Below, piece by piece: positions 6,869 through 15,851 of a stretch of 64,000 bases of DNA. The translations under genes were made by a program, and so were the position numbers. Location of the stretch: positions 372,001-436,000 of the forward strand of contig JACKET010000001.1 in the NCBI GenBank assembly GCA_020632875.1, written 5' to 3'. This DNA is from Alphaproteobacteria bacterium. GTDB taxonomy: Bacteria; Myxococcota_A; UBA796; GCA-2862545. The notes under the pieces were generated by a model. The model was not told the origin of the DNA. It saw only the letters and a list, made by a program, of their open reading frames with translations, and made no database searches. Every line of letters starts with the position of its first letter. Position 1 is the first letter of the stretch.

Positions 6869-9157
6869 ATGTGGTTCCTGTCCGCAGCGATGGCGTCGGT
6901 GCCGTGGGCCGATCTGGAGGCCTGCGCGGCGGGGGACGGTGTGGCCTGCGGTCGGGTGGCGGAGGTGGCGCCCGACGACCTCGGCGAGCGCTTCCGGGTG
7001 GAGGCCTGCCTCGCGGGCGGTCCGTGTCGTCCGACGCAGCAGGATTTCTCCGGCCGGCTGTGGGGGGTCTGTGTCGGCGGGCAGACGGAGGCGTGTCCCT
7101 ACGCCGGTCACGGCGGGAATCCCTTCCTGGTCCTCGGGAGCCACGTGGGGACGGGGCCGCTCGCGGAGCACGCGTCTCTGCTCGGCGTGAGGCTGGAGCC
7201 CGACGCCTACGGTGCGGAGGTCTCCTGGGGAGAGGAAGCGGCGACCCACGCCCGCGAGGTCCGGTGGACGCACGATCAGCTCGACGTGGTCGAGGGATCG
7301 GACACCCTGTGGACGCTGCCGATCGAGCACGTGGGCCACGCCGCCCTGTCCTCCGACGGGTCCAAGGTCGCGCTGATCACGACCGATCCTCGCGGGACCC
7401 TGTGGGTCTACGGATTCGACGGAGCGGGCGTGGGGATTCCCGATGCGGTCGCGATCGTCCCGAGGCCGGTCGTCGTGGAGCAGGAGTCGGAGCTCGAAGC
7501 CCCCGTGCCGAGCGAGCCCGTGGTCGTGGAGGCATCCTCGCGAGCGGCATCCGTGGTGGACGGGCGTGGGCGCCCGGTTCGCGGCGCGACGGTGTTCGTC
7601 CGGGGGCCCGGCACCGCCCTGGTCACGGACGGGGAGGGACAGGTGACCGTCCCCGCGCCGTGCAGCGAGGTGGTGGCCCGCAAGGGCCGGGAGGCCGGGG
7701 TTTCGGCCTGTGGTCCCGAGATCCGCGTCGTCCTGGAGCGGGTGCCCGAGGTCCGCGTCGTGGACGGTGCAGGGCGGCCGATCGAAGGGGCCGCGACGAA
7801 GCAGTACCCGGAGATCCTGTCGGATCGGAGGGGACGGTTGCCGTGCCTCGGCTGCAGAGCTCCGGTGTTCGTCCGGTGGGACGAGCGCTGGGAGCAGGTC
7901 GCCTACGGTCGCGCCGTGTTCCCGACGGCCCGGCTCCGTGTCGAGGTCCCCGATGGCGTCCAGGTCCGCTTGGTAGACGCGCCCGGGCGTCCCGGCGGGC
8001 CCTCGACCTGGTCGGGGCTCCGCGCGGGTCCCGCGTTGGTGGCGGCATGGAACGACGAGGCATCCGCCATCCAGACGGTCGAGCTGGTCGAGGGCGAAGA
8101 GGTCGTCGTGGAGCCGATCCTCCGACCGGAGGTGCCGATCCGGGGCCGGGTCCTCCGGCCGGACGGCTGGCCGGCCATCGGGGCACAGGTGCGCGGGGGA
8201 TGGGTGTACGACGTGCCCGAGCTGGCGGAGCCGTGGCCCACCCAGCAGGGCTTCGACACCCAGACGGACATCGCTGGTCGGTACGAGGGCTCCGGGCTGG
8301 GGGACCGCTGGCTCGTCGCCGCAAGGCAGGGCGTGGGGTTCGCGAAGCGCGGCGAGGAGGTCGATCTGGTGGACCGTGCCTCGTGGGCTCCGCGGGTCGA
8401 AGGCCGCTTCGACGGGGAGGCGTGGCGCGTGACGTCGGGCGTGCCTCCGTTCGAGACCGGCGATCGGATCACGCACGCCGGCGCGGAACCCCTCGCGGAC
8501 TGGGTCGCCCGGTTCCAGGACATGCGGGAGGCGGCTGGTGTCGTGCAGTGGCTCCTCGCGGCCGCGGGACGCGCGACCGTGGAGCGGCGCGCGGAGACCG
8601 TGGAGATCGAGATTCCGGTCCGAGAACGGCAGGATTGGGCGTCGTGGCGGGCCCTCGCACCGCGGTGGATCCGGAGCCTCGAGCCCGTCCAGGTGGCTCT
8701 CGACCACAGCGCTCCGCCCCAGGAGAACCGCGAGCGCGCGCTGGCGCACCTCTGCGAACACGCTCCGGTCGTCGTGGTCGGGACCCGGAAGGAGGTCTGG
8801 ACCGCCTCGGACCCCTGGGTGACGCACTACGTGATCGAGGTGGACCGCTACCTGCGCGGGCACGGGCCGAAGCGGATCGTCGTCGGGAGCCGTGGCGGGT
8901 CGTATCCGCTGCCGGACGGCAGCATCGTCACGACTTCGCACGACACCGCGCCGTGGGTGCTATCGGGCCCGGTGTTGTTGCCGCTGGAGGGCATCGAGCC
9001 ACTCGCGGCACCGCTCGACGACCTCACGCACCGCTTCTTCCAGTGGCCGTATTCGGTGTGGGCTCCCCGGACGGGTGAGTACGCTCGAACGGGTGGCAAC
9101 GTCGACGAGCCGTGGCCCGACTTCTTGGACCGCGTTCGCCGGTGCCTGGCCGACTAG
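6869..9157 (+). CDS. Large exported protein with carboxypeptidase-regulatory-like and PDZ-like domains
   Basis: 762 residues from ATG 6869, beginning MWFLSAAMASVPWADLEA, a plausible signal peptide. An upstream TTG 6833 would put a charged leader in front and is less likely. An N-terminal Cys-rich part is followed by tandem carboxypeptidase-D-regulatory-like beta domains (VDGRGRPVRGATVFVRGPG, VVDGAGRPIEGA, LRPDGWPAIGAQV). A PDZ-like segment comes next (GVPPFETGDRITHAGAEPLADWV is split by the fold), then a C-terminal region with CEHAPVVVVGTR and VTHYVIEVDRYLRG. This suggests an extracytoplasmic binding or scaffold protein, without protease residues. The stop overlaps the convergent GTPase stop as CTAG. 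Confidence 0.68.
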   Translation: MWFLSAAMASVPWADLEACAAGDGVACGRVAEVAPDDLGERFRVEACLAGGPCRPTQQDFSGRLWGVCVGGQTEACPYAGHGGNPFLVLGSHVGTGPLAEHASLLGVRLEPDAYGAEVSWGEEAATHAREVRWTHDQLDVVEGSDTLWTLPIEHVGHAALSSDGSKVALITTDPRGTLWVYGFDGAGVGIPDAVAIVPRPVVVEQESELEAPVPSEPVVVEASSRAASVVDGRGRPVRGATVFVRGPGTALVTDGEGQVTVPAPCSEVVARKGREAGVSACGPEIRVVLERVPEVRVVDGAGRPIEGAATKQYPEILSDRRGRLPCLGCRAPVFVRWDERWEQVAYGRAVFPTARLRVEVPDGVQVRLVDAPGRPGGPSTWSGLRAGPALVAAWNDEASAIQTVELVEGEEVVVEPILRPEVPIRGRVLRPDGWPAIGAQVRGGWVYDVPELAEPWPTQQGFDTQTDIAGRYEGSGLGDRWLVAARQGVGFAKRGEEVDLVDRASWAPRVEGRFDGEAWRVTSGVPPFETGDRITHAGAEPLADWVARFQDMREAAGVVQWLLAAAGRATVERRAETVEIEIPVRERQDWASWRALAPRWIRSLEPVQVALDHSAPPQENRERALAHLCEHAPVVVVGTRKEVWTASDPWVTHYVIEVDRYLRGHGPKRIVVGSRGGSYPLPDGSIVTTSHDTAPWVLSGPVLLPLEGIEPLAAPLDDLTHRFFQWPYSVWAPRTGEYARTGGNVDEPWPDFLDRVRRCLAD

Positions 9158-10188
9158 ACCTCGGCCCGCTCCAGGGCCTGCGCCGCCCGCTGCCAGCGCG
9201 CCGCCGCTTCCGCGTCGGTCGGCACGCTCTCGGCCCAGTCGGACAGGAGGATCTGCGCCTCCGCCATCCAGGCGGCCGCATAGCCGCGGAGCTCCCGGAG
9301 CGCCGCGGTGCGCCCGGCGGCATTCATCCGGAGGGTCGCGAGGAGCCCCTCGGTCTCGCCCGGAGGCGAGGGGAGCTCCGCCAGCCGCGGGAGGTGCGGG
9401 GACAGCGCCGGATGCGCGGCGAGCCGCACCAGCACGTCGTTCCGGAGCGCGTCCAGCGCGTCGGTGAAGTCCGCGACGAGCTCGGTGACCTTCATGCGCT
9501 CGGTGTGCGTCGTCCAGCGGCTCATCCAGTCCAGCACGGCGGGCCGGATGTCGGTGAGCGCCCGCAGCTCTTCGGGCGAGACGGGCCGCTCGGAGCGGGC
9601 GAAGCGCTCCCGCACCGCGTCGAGGGCCTCGGCGAGCGCGCGCTTCTGGCGCGGGGAGCGCGGATGTCCCGACAGGTCCGGCGCATACGTCCGCAGGTCG
9701 CCGGCCTCGATGCGGTACGGCTCGAGGTGCAGGGTGTTCGTCCGGACGCGCTCCAGAACGGCGTCCACCTCGTCCTCGAGCAGGTCGGCCTTCGACACGA
9801 CGCACGCGAGGGGCGTGCCCTTCGGGAGCAGCAGCTCCACGACGTCCCGCTCCGTTCGCGTCAGCGGCTGGAGCCCGTCGACGACCCACACGACGACGTC
9901 CGCTTCGTCGAAGCCCGGCCCGAGCGTGTCGATCGCGGTGTCGCGCCCGTCGATGCCCGGCGTGTCGATCCACACGTCCCGGCCCCGCGCGGCGCGGTCG
10001 AAGGCGCGCGTCACCCCGCCGAGACCGACGGGATCCGACCGGCCGAGCAGGGCGTTCCGCAGGCTGGTCTTGCCGCAGGAGGTCCGTCCGACGAGCAGCC
10101 AGCGCGTCTCGCGACCGTCCCGCCACGCGACGAGCTCGTCCGGCTCGAGCCAGGGCCGCACCGCCGCGATGACCTCGAACGGCTCCAT
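9154..10188 (-). CDS. TRAFAC-class GTPase (Era/dynamin-like G domain) coupled to bestrophin
   Basis: 344 residues. G domain: Walker A GRTSCGKT at residues 34-41, Walker B/G3 DTPG at 75-78 and G4 SKAD at 132-135. The following 200 residues are helical with no transmembrane segment. The layout is that of Era/EngA-related or YfjP-type GTPases, not of a translation factor. It starts 1 base after the stop of the bestrophin gene on the same strand, so the two are almost certainly cotranscribed. It may regulate the channel, or use it as membrane partner; that is inference. Confidence 0.8.
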   Translation of the reverse strand: MEPFEVIAAVRPWLEPDELVAWRDGRETRWLLVGRTSCGKTSLRNALLGRSDPVGLGGVTRAFDRAARGRDVWIDTPGIDGRDTAIDTLGPGFDEADVVVWVVDGLQPLTRTERDVVELLLPKGTPLACVVSKADLLEDEVDAVLERVRTNTLHLEPYRIEAGDLRTYAPDLSGHPRSPRQKRALAEALDAVRERFARSERPVSPEELRALTDIRPAVLDWMSRWTTHTERMKVTELVADFTDALDALRNDVLVRLAAHPALSPHLPRLAELPSPPGETEGLLATLRMNAAGRTAALRELRGYAAAWMAEAQILLSDWAESVPTDAEAAARWQRAAQALERAEV

Positions 10189-10189
10189 G

Positions 10190-11218
10190 TCAGTACAGGA
10201 TGCCGTCGATCGGCGGCTCGGGCTCGGGGATCTCGGTCTCGCCGAGGAGCTGGCGCAGGTCGCGCTCGATCACGCGGCACAGCGCGTTCATCGGCACGTC
10301 GTTCATGCTGCGCTCGAACGGGTCTTCGGACGCGTCGCCGATGCCGTCGACCGTCAGGAACACCCAGCTCACCATGAACGACGCCGCGAAGTACGGCACG
10401 AGCCACGCGACGTTCTCGGCCGTGGGGACCCCTGCCGGGATGTGGTCGGCGAAGACGTCGAGCAGGCCGAAGGGCGCGAGCCCCACGAACGTTCGCGTGA
10501 AGTAGCGCCCGAACTCCGCGTACTGGCGGGGGAACGGGGTCTTCTTGATGCGCTCGGCCTGGCCCTGGAGCGTGTAGAGCTGGCGGAGGATCTCCATCAG
10601 CGCGATCTGGTGGAACAAATCCATCTTCTGCTCGCGGAGCAGCGCCGTGAGCTTCATGCCCTGTGTGTGGACCAGGTGCGTCGCCGGGTTCGCCATCTGC
10701 GAGACGCTCGCGAGCTCTTCGGGCGTCAGGAACGGCGCGAGCTCGGCGTCCCAGTCGTTGCGCATGTGCACGGCGTGGGCCTCGAGGCGCAGCCGCGTGC
10801 CGCGCGCAGGCTTGTCGAAGAAACGCGAGGTCTGGCGGAGCTGGAGCCGCAGCGCGTTGATCCATGCGAGGTGGCGGTACACGAGGTCGCGCCGGACGGC
10901 CTTCGCGCCTTCGCTCTCGTCGCCGGGCAGGACGTAGCAGAGGACCTGGCTCGCCCAGCTGCGGCTGTCGTTCACGACGGCGCCCCAGATCTTCCGCCCC
11001 TCCCAGAACCGGTCGTAGGAGGCGTTGTTCTTGAAGCCCGTGAAGAACGCGACCGCGATGCCCACGACGGAGATCGGCATCCACGGGATGCGGATCCACT
11101 CCAGGCCGCCGAACGTGTAGACGACGTACACGACGACGGACCAGAGCAGGCCCATGGAGCCCGTGAAGAGGCCCCAGGACAGGACATTGCGGATGGGGAG
11201 GCGGCGACCGTGGAACAT
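10190..11218 (-). CDS. Bestrophin-family (UPF0187) anion channel
   Basis: 342 residues. Bacterial bestrophin signatures are present: an N-terminal hydrophobic helix pair, FKNNASYDRFWEGRKIWG near residue 63, and ERIKKTPFPRQYAEF in the middle. Two further hydrophobic helices follow (VAWLVPYFAASFMVSWVFL). The C-terminus is Pro/Glu-rich and ends IDGILY, as in family members. Bestrophins are pentameric channels conducting chloride or other ions across the inner membrane. It is the first gene of a two-gene unit with the GTPase. Divergent from the thioesterase-like gene with 38 bases between starts. Confidence 0.88.
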   Translation of the reverse strand: MFHGRRLPIRNVLSWGLFTGSMGLLWSVVVYVVYTFGGLEWIRIPWMPISVVGIAVAFFTGFKNNASYDRFWEGRKIWGAVVNDSRSWASQVLCYVLPGDESEGAKAVRRDLVYRHLAWINALRLQLRQTSRFFDKPARGTRLRLEAHAVHMRNDWDAELAPFLTPEELASVSQMANPATHLVHTQGMKLTALLREQKMDLFHQIALMEILRQLYTLQGQAERIKKTPFPRQYAEFGRYFTRTFVGLAPFGLLDVFADHIPAGVPTAENVAWLVPYFAASFMVSWVFLTVDGIGDASEDPFERSMNDVPMNALCRVIERDLRQLLGETEIPEPEPPIDGILY

Positions 11219-11256
11219 GGCGCGGAGTGTAACCGTCGTCCGTGCTACGGGTCCCC

Positions 11257-12024
11257 ATGCAGAGCTTCTACGAGCCGGACGGAGCCGCGCTCCGCGCCAC
11301 GCCGCTGACGCGTGGGCCCTGGGACGACCGCTTCCAGCACGGCGGGCCGCCGTCCGCGTTGCTCGCGCGGGCGATGTCGCGGTTCGAGGGTGCGGAGGGC
11401 TTCGCGCTGGCGCGGATCAACGTGACCTTCCTGAAGGCCGTCCCCATCGGGGTGATGGCGGTGCATGCCCGGCTCGAGCACGGCGGGCGCGCCTCGCAGC
11501 GGCTCTCGGCCGTGCTGGAGGTCGACGGGGTCGAGGTCCTCACGGCGGTCGGCCTGCGGATCCGGCGCGCGGGTGTCGAGGCGAGCCTCCCCGAAGAGGC
11601 GCCCTGGCCCGCGCCCGACGGGCTCCCGACGTTCGAGTTCCCGTTCTTCCGGAACGAGGTCGGGTACCACAAGGCCATCGAGCTCCGCGTGGCGTCGGGC
11701 GCCTGGGGCCGGACGCCCGTGCGGTTCTGGGCGCGTCCGCGCGTGCCGCTCGTGGCGGGCGAGGTCGCGGACCCCCTCGAAGACGCGGTGATCCTGGCCG
11801 ACGCGCAGAGCGGGATGGGCATCCCGATCGACGTGCGCGGCTACACGTTCGTGAACCCCGACCTCACCGTGGCGTTCGGGCGTCCCCCCGAGAAGGGCTG
11901 GGTGGGGCTCGACATCCGGTCGATGGCCGGCGAGGGCGGCGCGGGCCTCGCGCAGAGCCTGCTGTACGACGCGCGCGGCCTGTTCGGCGGGTGCTCGCAG
12001 AGCCTGGTGGTCGCGCCGCGCTGA
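11257..12024 (+). CDS. Acyl-CoA thioesterase-like (TesB/double hotdog) protein
   Basis: 255 residues with two hotdog halves, like the thioesterase-family proteins related to TesB. GPWDDRFQHGGPPSALLARA holds the first long helix with the active-site-type HGGPP. INVTFLKAVPIG and an RASQRL-type strand follow, then a second half with TFVNPDLTVAFGRPP and GVGLAQSLLYD-like features (AGLAQSLLYDARG). Such proteins hydrolyse or bind acyl-CoA. ATG 11257 is preferred to GTG 11242, which adds only five residues. The 7-bp tandem array begins 17 bases after its stop. Confidence 0.78.
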   Translation: MQSFYEPDGAALRATPLTRGPWDDRFQHGGPPSALLARAMSRFEGAEGFALARINVTFLKAVPIGVMAVHARLEHGGRASQRLSAVLEVDGVEVLTAVGLRIRRAGVEASLPEEAPWPAPDGLPTFEFPFFRNEVGYHKAIELRVASGAWGRTPVRFWARPRVPLVAGEVADPLEDAVILADAQSGMGIPIDVRGYTFVNPDLTVAFGRPPEKGWVGLDIRSMAGEGGAGLAQSLLYDARGLFGGCSQSLVVAPR

Positions 12025-12039
12025 GGTTCGCGTCCAGGA

Positions 12040-12239
<200 letters not shown>

Positions 12240-12477
12240 ACCTCGGAGCGATGGCCTTCGCGTGCTCTGGTGAGCACCGCTCCCGATTCGGTCCCAGGCC
12301 CCCTCCTCGTCCGGGGACGAGGTGCGGATCGACCCGGTCCTGCCGCACTTTCTGCGTCATCTGCGTTCTTCTGCGTCATCTGCGTGAGGCAGATCCGGCT
12401 CGGACCTCCGGAAGACGCCGTGGATCGCGGGCGCGGACGCGTCGGGAACGGGAGCGGGAACGGGAACGGGAGCGGGG
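12240..12477. repeat. Intergenic tail with partial ACGCAGA repeat and GGGAAC microsatellite
   Basis: No gene is seen. TGCTCTGGTGAGCA at about 12260 is an inverted repeat also present in the 36.9, 37.4 and 47.4 kb regions. 12349-12389 is a partial, minus-oriented copy of the dispersed repeat built from CGTCATCTGCGT and TTCTGCGTC. 12443-12477 is a degenerate hexanucleotide run of GGGAAC/GGGAGC units that ends at the stop of the dynamin gene. Confidence 0.7.
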
Positions 12478-14475
12478 TCAGCCGGCGAGCTCCGTCAGCT
12501 CCCCGATCTCCCGGTCGAACGTCTCGAGGACCGCAGTCCAGTGCGCCTCGCGCGACGCCGCGTCGCGGATGGCCGTCTCGCGCTCGCGGATCGTCTGGTC
12601 GAGCAGCGCACGCACGTCTTCGGCCTCGGCGCCCGCCGCCGCGACCAGCGCGTCGCGGATGGGACGCAGGTTCTCTGCGACCCGGGCCTCGACCTCCTCC
12701 CGCGCGGCGTCGGCCTGGCCGACCAGCCGGCCCTCGAGCTGCTGGGCGAGGTGCCCGCGCAAGCGGCGGAGCTGCTGGCCGCCGGTGAGGAACAGCAGCA
12801 CCGCGTCGCTGATGGCGTACAGCAGCAGCCCGACCCAGCCGATCGGGCCGAGCAGCGCGCCGATCCCGAGGATGGCGAGCCGCACGCCCAGGCGCCCGGC
12901 CGCGCCCTTCATCGCGCCCTCGTACCCCTCGGACCACCCCGCCGCGACGGTGCCCGGCGAGAGCAGCAGCGCGCCGACGGCCACCGAGAACCAGCGCTCC
13001 ACGGGGTCCACGTCCTTGTCCTCGACCTCGGGGGCGGGCAGGGCGAACGCGCCACCCGCGAAGTCCGTCACGATGCCGACCGCGATGTCGTCGAAGTCCC
13101 GCGCGTCGGCCGCCAGCTCGTTGCGGAGGTCGGACAGCGATTTCTCGAGCTTCGGCTCGAGCGACACCTGCCACTGGCGGACGCGGCCCTCGAGCCACTG
13201 CTCGAGCTCGTTGCGCAGGCGCGACTCGACGCGCGCGCGCCCGGACTCCGTGATGAGGTCGAGTCCCGCGAGCCCGCCGAGGTCGAACTCCGCGACGGCG
13301 TCGGGCAGGTCGTGCTCGGCGCGCGCCATGAGATCGCGGAGGTCCTGCCAGATCACGGTCTTCGTGCGGCTGATGAAGTGGTCGACGGTGCGCGCCACCC
13401 GGCTCTGGATGCGGGCGAGCTCCTCGAACTTCGGCTCCAGCTCGGCCTGGCGGGACTTCAGCTCCTCTACGCTCGTCTCGGCGGTCGCCCGATCGACGCC
13501 GGCCTGCCGCCCCAGCTCGTCGTGGATGCGCTTCGCGGTGCCCAGCAGGTGCCGGAGCTGCGCGCTGCCGCGCTCTTCGATGAGGAAGGTCTCGAGCGCG
13601 TCTTCGAAGGCGGCCATCCCGGTGCTCTCGAGCCCCGCCTCGTCGGCGGGGTCGCGGGGGCCGTTCGCGGAGCGGTCCCAGCGGGCCTGGAGCGCGCCGC
13701 GCGCGTTGAGCGGGAAGAAGCGCCCCTCCCCGAGCGGGCCGAGCGTCTCGGCCGCCTGGGCCCGGATGCGGGCGAGCTCGCCTTCGGGGTCGGTCGACAC
13801 GCGCTGGAGCAGGTCGACCATCGTGGTCGGGAAGAACAGGTTCGTCAGCCCGAGCGGGAGCAGGTCGCGCCGCAGGGTCTTGCGCTCGAGCTCGGTGAGG
13901 AACCGGTTCGCCGAGAGCGTGAAGATCACGGCATCCGCGTCCGGCAGGCTCGACAGGGTGCGGGCGGTGCGCGTCGGGTCGTCGTCGAGGCCCGGCGTGT
14001 CGAGCAGCACGACGCCGTGCTCGAGCAGGTCGAGGGGCCAGCGCACGACGGCGCGGTCGACGTCGCCGAAGCGGTCGGACACCTCGGCGCCCGCCTCCTC
14101 CTCGCTGCCGGTGCGAAGCTGGTAGGCCTCGAGGAAGCTCTCGATGGTGTGCGCCTCGACGCGGCCGTCGCGGAAACGCACGTCGACGCCGGGCTCTTCG
14201 CCGTGCACGACCTCGGTGAGGATGGCGGTGCACGGGTTGACCTTGACCGGCAGCACGGGACGGCCGAGCAGCGCGTTCAACAGCGTGGACTTGCCCGAGC
14301 TGAAGCACCCGAGGAGGAGCACGACGAAGCGCCCCTGCCGGGCCCGCGCGGCTGCGAGGCGGAGCTGGGTCGCGTGGCGGTCTTCCGACAGGTCGCCGAT
14401 GCTGTCGGCGAGCGTGTCGAGCACGGTGGCGGCGCGCTCGCGGCGGCGGACGAAGTCGTCGAGCACACTGGTCAT
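12478..14475 (-). CDS. Bacterial dynamin-like GTPase with intact G domain
   Basis: 665 residues. G1 is GCFSSGKST (residues 56-64), the dynamin-type P-loop. G2 Thr is in PCTAILTEV (about 83), G3 is DTPG (159-162), and a G4-like TTMVD follows. A long helical stalk with many Glu/Arg heptads comes after the G domain. A hydrophobic hairpin lies at about 495-570 (VGALLLSPGTVAAG and LAILGIGALLGPIGWVGLLLY), matching the membrane-inserting paddle of bacterial dynamin-like proteins, then further helices. These proteins bend or fuse membranes. Its ATG overlaps the stop of the upstream partner (ATGA, 14472-14475); it is the last gene of a three-gene operon. Confidence 0.9.
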   Translation of the reverse strand: MTSVLDDFVRRRERAATVLDTLADSIGDLSEDRHATQLRLAAARARQGRFVVLLLGCFSSGKSTLLNALLGRPVLPVKVNPCTAILTEVVHGEEPGVDVRFRDGRVEAHTIESFLEAYQLRTGSEEEAGAEVSDRFGDVDRAVVRWPLDLLEHGVVLLDTPGLDDDPTRTARTLSSLPDADAVIFTLSANRFLTELERKTLRRDLLPLGLTNLFFPTTMVDLLQRVSTDPEGELARIRAQAAETLGPLGEGRFFPLNARGALQARWDRSANGPRDPADEAGLESTGMAAFEDALETFLIEERGSAQLRHLLGTAKRIHDELGRQAGVDRATAETSVEELKSRQAELEPKFEELARIQSRVARTVDHFISRTKTVIWQDLRDLMARAEHDLPDAVAEFDLGGLAGLDLITESGRARVESRLRNELEQWLEGRVRQWQVSLEPKLEKSLSDLRNELAADARDFDDIAVGIVTDFAGGAFALPAPEVEDKDVDPVERWFSVAVGALLLSPGTVAAGWSEGYEGAMKGAAGRLGVRLAILGIGALLGPIGWVGLLLYAISDAVLLFLTGGQQLRRLRGHLAQQLEGRLVGQADAAREEVEARVAENLRPIRDALVAAAGAEAEDVRALLDQTIRERETAIRDAASREAHWTAVLETFDREIGELTELAG

Positions 14476-15851
14476 GCGGGCAGGCCTTCGGTGAGCAGGG
14501 TGTGGGCGCGGGTGAGCTCGTCGACCTGGCCGGCCTGGGCGCGGCGCCGGTCTTCGAGGTCGCCGCGGAGGCGGGCGCGCGCGGTGCGCTCGGACTCCTC
14601 GCCCTCGTCGGCGAGCTGCTCGAGGTCTTCGGAGATCTGGTTGATCTGGTCGTGCAGCAGGCGCTGCGCGTCCGTCCCCATCTGGCGGAGCGCCGCCCGG
14701 GCCGTGGCGACCAGCTTCTGGCGCGTGGCTTCATCGGTGTCGCCGCGCTGGAAGGTGGTCCAGATGACGCCGGACGCCAGTGCGACGAGGCCGGGGATCC
14801 AGAGGCCCAGGGCGAGCAGCGCGGCGGCGCCGCCGAATGCCGCGGTGGTGCCGAGGCGGCGCCCCCACTGGGCCTCCCCGCGGACGGGCGCGGGCTGCAG
14901 CGCGGGCACGAGGAGCTCGGCGCGGACGACCTCTTCGATGTCGATGTCGGCGAGCTCTTCGAGCACGTCGCGGCGCCAGCGCGCCAGCCGGTCGCTCATC
15001 CAGCTCTCGACGATGTGGGCGAGCCAGTGGGGGAGCGTGCGGCGGGCGGTGCCCACGTCGAGGTCGCGGATCTGCGCCGGCAGGTCGGCTTCGAGCGTGC
15101 GGAGGAACTCCTGCAGGTCGAGGTCGAGCTGCTCGGTCTGGCGGCGGATGACGGCGAGCGTGTGGGCCGCGATGCGCTGCCCGCGTCGGCGGGCGTCGGC
15201 GAGCGCGGCGTCTTCCTTGGCGAGCAGCGCGTCGACCTCGTCGAGCCGGGCCTTCGCGGCGGCGAGGGTCTCGGCGATGCGCTCGGCGCTCTCGGCGAGG
15301 AGGTACGGCCCGACCTCGGCGCGGCGGAGCGCGGCCGTGTCGCGCGCGGCCAGGTCGGCGAGCCAGGCCGCGACGCGCGTGTCGTCGACGAGCGGCCAGT
15401 CGTCGGGCAGCAGCTCTTCGAGGCGGGCGAGGACCATCGCGCGCTCGGCGGTCGGGTCGTCGGACATCTCGGTCAGCAGGTCGGCGTCGACCACGGTGAC
15501 CGCGCGGAGCCCCGGCGCGCCGGCCTCGACGAGGGCCTCCAGGCCGCGGCGCTCGGTGGTGCCGAGGGCCGCGGTCATCGGGGTGCCGAAGAGCAGCGCG
15601 TGCACCGCGAGCAGGCGGTCCTGGCTGCCGAGCGAGACCTCGACGTCGTCGCGCAGGTCGAGGTGGATCGGCACCCACTCCACGCCTTCGCGCTCGGGCA
15701 GCGCGGCCACGAGCCGGCGGCCCACCTCGGGGTCGCGCGCGACGACCCCGATCTTCAGGCCCGCTTCGAGGTCGCGGCAGACCCGGCGCCACAGGAAGGC
15801 CCCGGCGAGGTCGCCGGCCCCTTCGAGCAGCTGTTGGACGGTACGCTCCAT
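14472..15851 (-). CDS. Dynamin-like pseudo-GTPase partner lacking a P-loop
   Basis: 459 residues. The N-terminal Rossmann-like region has GLKIGVVARDPEVGRRL at 31-47, where a dynamin would carry GxxxxGKS. The Lys and Ser are replaced, and no DTPG is found. After this come a long coiled stalk (about 180-300), then a hydrophobic hairpin at 333-367 (AAFGGAAALLALGLWIPGL) and a final coiled coil. The layout mirrors the intact dynamin downstream, so I read it as a diverged, nucleotide-free paralogue that pairs with it, as in two-component bacterial dynamins. It begins directly after the M48-like gene stop (15852). Recognition rests on layout, not on clear sequence identity. Confidence 0.65.
   Translation of the reverse strand: MERTVQQLLEGAGDLAGAFLWRRVCRDLEAGLKIGVVARDPEVGRRLVAALPEREGVEWVPIHLDLRDDVEVSLGSQDRLLAVHALLFGTPMTAALGTTERRGLEALVEAGAPGLRAVTVVDADLLTEMSDDPTAERAMVLARLEELLPDDWPLVDDTRVAAWLADLAARDTAALRRAEVGPYLLAESAERIAETLAAAKARLDEVDALLAKEDAALADARRRGQRIAAHTLAVIRRQTEQLDLDLQEFLRTLEADLPAQIRDLDVGTARRTLPHWLAHIVESWMSDRLARWRRDVLEELADIDIEEVVRAELLVPALQPAPVRGEAQWGRRLGTTAAFGGAAALLALGLWIPGLVALASGVIWTTFQRGDTDEATRQKLVATARAALRQMGTDAQRLLHDQINQISEDLEQLADEGEESERTARARLRGDLEDRRRAQAGQVDELTRAHTLLTEGLPA

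Noticed and set aside
3776..8941. A 1721-codon frame on the minus strand
   Set aside because: Only the 3' part (3776-5023) is a protein-like sequence with Sel1 repeats; the rest is antisense to two plus-strand genes and is open because of high GC.
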